32,625 nt of DNA from an uncultured Neisseriaceae bacterium (GTDB lineage: Bacteria > Pseudomonadota > Gammaproteobacteria > Burkholderiales > Neisseriaceae): NCBI GenBank assembly GCA_946481965.1, contig CAMLPN010000024.1:1-32625 (forward strand), in the 5' to 3' direction. Numbering within the stretch: the first letter of the stretch is position 1; every line of letters starts with the position of its first letter. The notes under the pieces are model-generated. The model made no database searches and was not told the DNA's origin. It was given only the letters and a program-made list of their open reading frames with translations. Positions 28,124 through 32,625 of the stretch are shown piece after piece. The position numbers and the translations under genes are program-made.

Positions 28124-29437
28124 ATGCCAGCTTCAGCCTCTGTCAATCAGCAACGCCAGCGTTTACGGCGAATGCGCTTTTTTGCTACAGCTTTACTCCT
28201 ACTGGCATGCGCCTTATTCATCTTTAGCAGTCTGAACATCTCTCAATATCCAGCTCTCGCCTACCTCAAAGCTTTTGCTGAAGCTGCAATGGTAGGCGCA
28301 TTAGCAGACTGGTTTGCGGTCACCGCTCTGTTTCGTCATCCCTTAGGCATTCCTATTCCTCATACCGCTATCCTGCCACAGAAACAAGACAAAATAGCAG
28401 ATGAGCTGGGACGATTTATCGAACATAACTTTTTGCTTGATAAAACCATTGCTAGACATATCCATCATCTGAACCCAACATCCAAAGTCCTCTACTGGTT
28501 AAGCCAGCCACAAAACCAACACCAGTGGCAACCATTCCTTACCCGTCAGATACCATCGCTGTTGCATACTGCTACAGGTAAAGACATAGCCAGATTCTGT
28601 ACCCAATTACTCAACAACCAATATAGTGGTGCCAGACTAGGCACCACCTTAAGCAGCATCTTGACATTAATTCGCCAGCAAAACATCGATACGAGTCTGC
28701 TGCGTACATTACTGCGCCAACTACGTCGGTGGCTGCACGATGAGCAAACTCGTACTCAGCTCGAACAAAGCCTGTTGCAGTGGGTTGGAACCATAGAAAA
28801 AAGCGATCCAACTAGCTGGGATCGCCTTAAAGCTTCCTTAAAAATTAATCTAACAGCGCGTATTGATAACTGGGTCGCTGATAAAGTACTTAACTGGGCT
28901 GAATCTTATCTGCAAGCCATCCTTAGCAATCCTCAACACCCATTCTGGCGCGCCTATCGAAAACAGATTCTTTATAGCGAGCGGCAGCTGCGTCGAAATC
29001 ATCGCTGGCATAAACGTCTAGCTGCCGGTCGCCAACAATTTGCCAGCTCTACAGCCCTACAGCATAGTTTAAGAGATCTGTGGGAAAGCTTCATCATCTG
29101 GAGTGAAAACGATGTCTACCGCGTCCCTTCGTGGTGGCAACAGCAAATCAATCGTTTTTTCAATCATCTTCAACAACAGGCTCAACATAATCCACGTCTT
29201 ATGCGCCGACTTAATACCCGCATTAGTATGTTTACCCGTACTGCTGTTAGCCTATATAAACATCGTGCAGCCCAGTTTATCGCCGACAAAGTTAAAAGCT
29301 GGGACAACAAACAAATGGTAGATAAAATTGAATTAAGTGTAGGCCGTGACTTACAATTTATTCGTATTAACGGAACCGTAGTCGGTGGGTGTATTGGTGT
29401 ATTGATCTACCTCTTATCACAATGGTTAAAACTCTAG
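28124..29437 (+). CDS. DUF445 family membrane protein
   Basis: The 437-aa protein has the DUF445 signature: an N-terminal membrane segment (FFATALLLLACALFIFSS), then FAEAAMVGALADWFAVTALF, RHPLGIPIPHTAILPQKQDK and the start of a long helical body. It ends with DLQFIRINGTVVGGCIGVLIYLL, a second membrane segment preceded by the conserved GRDLQ..R.NG. The middle is a large, Gln/Arg-rich helical domain of about 330 residues. Family members are inner-membrane proteins; no biochemical activity is established to my knowledge. The start is taken as the ATG at 28124 because the upstream TTG at 28109 adds only five residues. Neither has a good ribosome site. Confidence 0.88.
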   Translation: MPASASVNQQRQRLRRMRFFATALLLLACALFIFSSLNISQYPALAYLKAFAEAAMVGALADWFAVTALFRHPLGIPIPHTAILPQKQDKIADELGRFIEHNFLLDKTIARHIHHLNPTSKVLYWLSQPQNQHQWQPFLTRQIPSLLHTATGKDIARFCTQLLNNQYSGARLGTTLSSILTLIRQQNIDTSLLRTLLRQLRRWLHDEQTRTQLEQSLLQWVGTIEKSDPTSWDRLKASLKINLTARIDNWVADKVLNWAESYLQAILSNPQHPFWRAYRKQILYSERQLRRNHRWHKRLAAGRQQFASSTALQHSLRDLWESFIIWSENDVYRVPSWWQQQINRFFNHLQQQAQHNPRLMRRLNTRISMFTRTAVSLYKHRAAQFIADKVKSWDNKQMVDKIELSVGRDLQFIRINGTVVGGCIGVLIYLLSQWLKL

Positions 29438-30056
29438 TCTTGTTTTTGCTCCACCACTAATTCAGGCAATTAACTACCTAACAAACATCACTTAGTGCAA
29501 ACCACCATATTCAATACCGGCAAATAAATACTATCAACCCTTAAAACACATCGTTAAAGTCCGCCAAATATTCACCTTCTATCCCTATTTGCTAGACTTC
29601 TCCCCAACCAGTAGTCCGACTTAACAACATAATTCCAAAATCATAATTAAAAATTTACTTCAACCTCAAAAATAATTTCCGTCTTAGCTGAAAATCAGTT
29701 TAATTACTATTCTGATGAAATTTAAATTACATGCATTTAGCTTATAATGTCAGCAAAACTCTCTAAATACCAGCAAATAACATTGTGTCTAGATCGCGGA
29801 CAAAAGCTACTTTCTTATTCAGCATAACTAGCGCTTCACTCGCTAAAATAAACATTTGTCATAATAAACCTTACACCAAATTGACAATTTTGCTAAGTAA
29901 TCGATTAAGCATCGTAAAAAACCGAAATAATCAAATTCAAACCGCCTCTTACCTGCACCAAAATCATTAACCTCCAGCCATCCAAATTAACCAATTAGCA
30001 AAATAAGCAAAACATACTGCAAAACACATCTTTATAATCAGGGCCAATAACAATAA
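29438..30056. other. G-poor spacer between DUF445 and spy-like genes
   Basis: About 620 bp without a credible gene, strikingly poor in G and rich in C and A on the plus strand. An open frame of 61 codons (29785-29970) has no ribosome site or protein-like character and is treated as chance. It ends at the terminator at 30057-30089. Confidence 0.55.
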
Positions 30057-30089
30057 AAAAATAACCTCAGAAAATCTGAGGTTATTTTT
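30057..30089 (-). terminator. Strong rho-independent terminator of the spy-like gene
   Basis: AAAAATAACCTCAG (30057-30070) and CTGAGGTTATTTTT (30076-30089) form a perfect 14-bp stem with the loop AAAAT. The ends of the stem supply a T tract in both directions. It lies 7 nt after the stop of the minus-strand gene. Confidence 0.9.
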
Positions 30090-30096
30090 CATAAAT

Positions 30097-30633
30097 TTAT
30101 TTTCTATACAGATCTCTTTGATGCTGATCTTTTTGTTGTTGACGCAATTGCAAATAACGTTGTTGCTGATAAGGTGTCAGAACCTGATAAATAGCATGTT
30201 CACGCTGTAACTGTCTGAACTGAAAATCTGCCATAGCTTGTCGTTGCTGCGCCCATATATTTTGTTCCTGAGCAATCACTTCTCGGGCTCTTGAACCATC
30301 AAACTGTCGGTTTAAAACCAGATTTTCTCGAGCATGACGCAAATTTGCCAGAGTTTGTCGTTGTTGATTGTTTAAAAGTGGCCGCTGACTTCCATATACT
30401 TGCTCGATTTTAATTAACTGAGCTTTTTGCTGCTCAGTTAAATTCAATTGCGATAAAATAGGATGACGATAAATTCGATCTGCCGCAGGAGAAAAAGTTT
30501 TACTTTCAACTGTTTCTGTTATCACTGCTATCGGGGTTTCTGTCACCTCCTCAACCTCAGCAGCAAAAACAGAAATACCAATTGAAGATAAAGCAGACGC
30601 CGCTAAAACATATGCTAAAATTTTTACTTTCAT
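30097..30633 (-). CDS. Spy/CpxP-like periplasmic protein with LTxxQ motifs
   Basis: The protein carries a signal peptide (basic start, hydrophobic core, cleavage around SVFA-AEVEE) and an alpha-helical, Gln/Arg-rich body. Two LTxxQ motifs are visible: LTEQQ and, 87 residues later, LTPYQ, the arrangement of the Spy/CpxP family. These proteins act as ATP-independent periplasmic chaperones or envelope-stress regulators. A Thr/Val/Glu-rich linker of about 25 residues follows the signal peptide. The second ATG (30633) is chosen because GAGG lies 7 nt before it, whereas only 2 nt separate that site from the first ATG at 30639. That gives 178 aa. It is monocistronic with its own strong terminator. 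No CpxR box was recognised. Confidence 0.8.
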   Translation of the reverse strand: MKVKILAYVLAASALSSIGISVFAAEVEEVTETPIAVITETVESKTFSPAADRIYRHPILSQLNLTEQQKAQLIKIEQVYGSQRPLLNNQQRQTLANLRHARENLVLNRQFDGSRAREVIAQEQNIWAQQRQAMADFQFRQLQREHAIYQVLTPYQQQRYLQLRQQQKDQHQRDLYRK

Positions 30634-31355
30634 TTTCATTCCTCATTGATTTAAATAACAACCTAGCTGCTACCACTTCAATCCTCAGTATTTCATAAAT
30701 CCATGTAAAAACAAGAATTAATATTGCAATTATAATTAAACTTTACTAATTAAATAGATAAAAACACCCATTTGTAACGGTAATAAATTTAATTAGAAAA
30801 TAAGCTTACTTGAATACAGATTTAACATATTTATTATTTTTCTATTATTCACATGCTTAGATAATTAATACACATCCCACTTCACTTTAGCCTAATTAAT
30901 AATACAAAATATACCTATAATCTCAACCTCAGTAATGAAGAAAATAACCATCATTAATTAGCAAATTGACAATTTTTTTATAATAAATATTATATTTGTG
31001 ATAAAACCACACGTATTAAATAATAGCAAACAATATTTATAATAATTAAATTAATATTACTTTTTACACCTTATGTAAATTCCGTTAAGTTATTATTTTC
31101 TTATATTTACTATTTTAATTTTATTTTAAATGAAATGCTTTTTTTACTTACATCATTATCTAACATTTTATCCTGAGAATATACACATAAAATATTGATT
31201 TTAAATAAATAATAATTCCATTAGCTAAAAATTTATAACAATATCAATTTATCTTTACACCTCATATATACTATATAAGAAAATATATTTAATTATTTGT
31301 AATAAAAATTTTAATTTAATAGTTCTAGAAAAGCGAGAATATTGGAGAGTAACTT
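30634..31355. other. AT-rich divergent spacer before the PilY1-like gene
   Basis: About 720 bp of extremely AT-rich DNA separate two divergent genes. Both promoters must lie here, but AT hexamers are so common that none can be named with confidence. No ORF or strong hairpin was found. Confidence 0.55.
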
Positions 31356-32625
31356 ATGAGCAACAGATATTTTAAATTTATTATAATTAATCTAATAGCA
31401 TTATTTTATCAATCTTCATCATTTGCTGCCAATAATTTTGCTAACACTCCTCCACATTTGCAAAGCAAATCCGTAAGCACTATTGGCTATAGTGTTAAGC
31501 CAAATATTACCTTTTTTATTGATGATTCCGGTAGCATGATTTCTGGGGCAGATGGAATGTGTTATTATCGTATCCTTAGTTGCGAAGTGAAAGTCAAACC
31601 CGAATTGGGTTATTTTAAAGACTGCCTACGTTGGGAGTATAATGTCCCATTTAGCGCTGATAGAGTTCCTTATCTCTCTATTTCCGATCCTCCATTTTCG
31701 CCCAACGACCCACCTGAAAAAATAAAAAAAGTTCAATATGCCAATTGCACTTTTACAAGAAGTAGAATGCAGGTAGTAACAGACGTACTAAAAAAACTTG
31801 TCGACACCTATCGCAATGATTTTTATTTTAGCCTCCAGCCCTTGAACAACTTTTGTAATAGTTATTGGGTTGAAGACCAATATGGTATATATCGACAATA
31901 TTGCAAGCCCCCTTTTCCTAAATTCAATAAATTTTATGAGACATCAGAAAATAAAGATTATGAATTTATCATTGATAATATTATAGGAAACAAAGACAAA
32001 GGCATTAAGGGTCTGCATGCAGATGGTCAGACTCCCACCTTAGAGCGTATAAATGCAGTGGTCAGAAATACTGTTATTAATAAATTAAAATACCGCTGTC
32101 AGAAATCTTATCTTATTCTTTTATCTGATGGCCTTGCTCAAAGTTATTATCAACCTATTACTGATTCAACTTTGGAAAGAAATGGCAGGGATTATGGTTA
32201 CGATGGTTATTTCGATGGTAATACCATCCGAAACCCGCGATTGTTTGAGTACTCTTATAATTCCCAGTTTATTTACGCTCTTCAGTACTATACCGATACC
32301 CTACGTACCAAAAACTTTGGTCAGTTTATCTATAAAAATGATGTTGTTAATAACTTTGGATCTACTTATATTGATTCAACCAAACATACCGATCGTAGAC
32401 TGACAGATGATGCCGGACAGCCGTGGGATGGACCTGACCCTTTGGCTCATTTACCTGGCCATACGCCTAACTTTACCCAAACTGCTCAGACATTTACCAT
32501 TGGTCTTGGATTAATTCCGGATTATGACTACAATCGAATAGCTGTTAAACTTTTAAAATACGGTGCTTCACCTAAACCTGATTATGATCCCGTGACTAAT
32601 CCTGATAGTCGTTATTATTTTAATG
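31356..32625 (+). CDS. PilC/PilY1-like pilus tip adhesin, 5' part
   Basis: An open frame of 423 codons begins at an ATG with GGAGAG 6 nt upstream and runs off the window end. A signal peptide (about 1-24, ending SSFA) is followed by a von Willebrand A-type domain: FFIDDSGSM (53-61) gives the DxSxS metal site, TPTLERINAVVR provides the threonine segment, and SYLILLSDG near 250 is the second metal-site strand. A Tyr/Asp-rich stretch follows, and TFTIGLGL is typical of the PilY1/PilC N-terminal half. Several Cys residues in pairs suggest disulfides. PilC/PilY1 proteins sit at the tip of type IV pili and promote pilus extension and adhesion. The beta-propeller half, which would confirm it, lies beyond the window. 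Confidence 0.8.
   Translation, partial: MSNRYFKFIIINLIALFYQSSSFAANNFANTPPHLQSKSVSTIGYSVKPNITFFIDDSGSMISGADGMCYYRILSCEVKVKPELGYFKDCLRWEYNVPFSADRVPYLSISDPPFSPNDPPEKIKKVQYANCTFTRSRMQVVTDVLKKLVDTYRNDFYFSLQPLNNFCNSYWVEDQYGIYRQYCKPPFPKFNKFYETSENKDYEFIIDNIIGNKDKGIKGLHADGQTPTLERINAVVRNTVINKLKYRCQKSYLILLSDGLAQSYYQPITDSTLERNGRDYGYDGYFDGNTIRNPRLFEYSYNSQFIYALQYYTDTLRTKNFGQFIYKNDVVNNFGSTYIDSTKHTDRRLTDDAGQPWDGPDPLAHLPGHTPNFTQTAQTFTIGLGLIPDYDYNRIAVKLLKYGASPKPDYDPVTNPDSRYYFN

Noticed and set aside
29785-29970. A 61-codon frame in the G-poor spacer
   Set aside because: It has no ribosome site and no recognisable domain, and its composition matches the surrounding noncoding DNA.

Overview
The window looks like a chromosomal segment of a low-GC betaproteobacterium of the Neisseriaceae, possibly close to insect-gut genera such as Snodgrassella. 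This is inferred from the Neisseria-like FolE2 (active-site numbering matches the gonococcal enzyme), the secA/dciA-like neighbourhood, a PilC/PilY1-like protein and long AT-rich spacers. No tRNA, rRNA, CRISPR array, insertion sequence or phage gene was seen.

Layout. Positions 1-606 hold a 247-bp tandem duplication; each copy carries the same 16-residue hydrophobic mini-ORF. This is the most unusual element here and resembles Ibs/Sib-type type I toxin-antitoxin arrays. It is followed on the minus strand by uvrB, an MFS metabolite transporter, a LysO-like lysine exporter, a ferredoxin-NADP reductase and secA. Divergent from secA are a small GNAT-like acetyltransferase and a DciA-like (DUF721) protein. 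Next come a DUF817 membrane protein gene broken by a +1 shift in a G5 run and an isolated lipoprotein resembling putative T6SS immunity lipoproteins, both in AT-rich surroundings.

From 14.2 to 17.1 kb a minus-strand group holds a second ferredoxin-NADP reductase, a membrane-anchored J-domain protein and a Cys/Met-metabolism PLP enzyme. Divergent from it are folE2, with a near-ideal promoter overlapping a perfect 10-bp inverted repeat, and dsbD. A lone roadblock/LC7 protein (minus) is followed by recC and recB, overlapping by 4 bp and without recD beside them. Then come a small unknown membrane protein and a DUF445 membrane protein. The right end has a Spy/CpxP-like periplasmic protein on the minus strand and the 5' part of a PilY1-like von Willebrand A protein that runs off the window.

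The recognisable functions are mostly housekeeping: DNA repair (UvrB, RecBC), replication (DciA), secretion (SecA), periplasmic thiol and folding functions (DsbD, Spy) and folate synthesis (FolE2). The accessory signals are the duplicated mini-ORF, the orphan lipoprotein, the frameshifted DUF817 gene and the PilY1-like protein. All domain calls are from reading the translated sequence; no database search was run.
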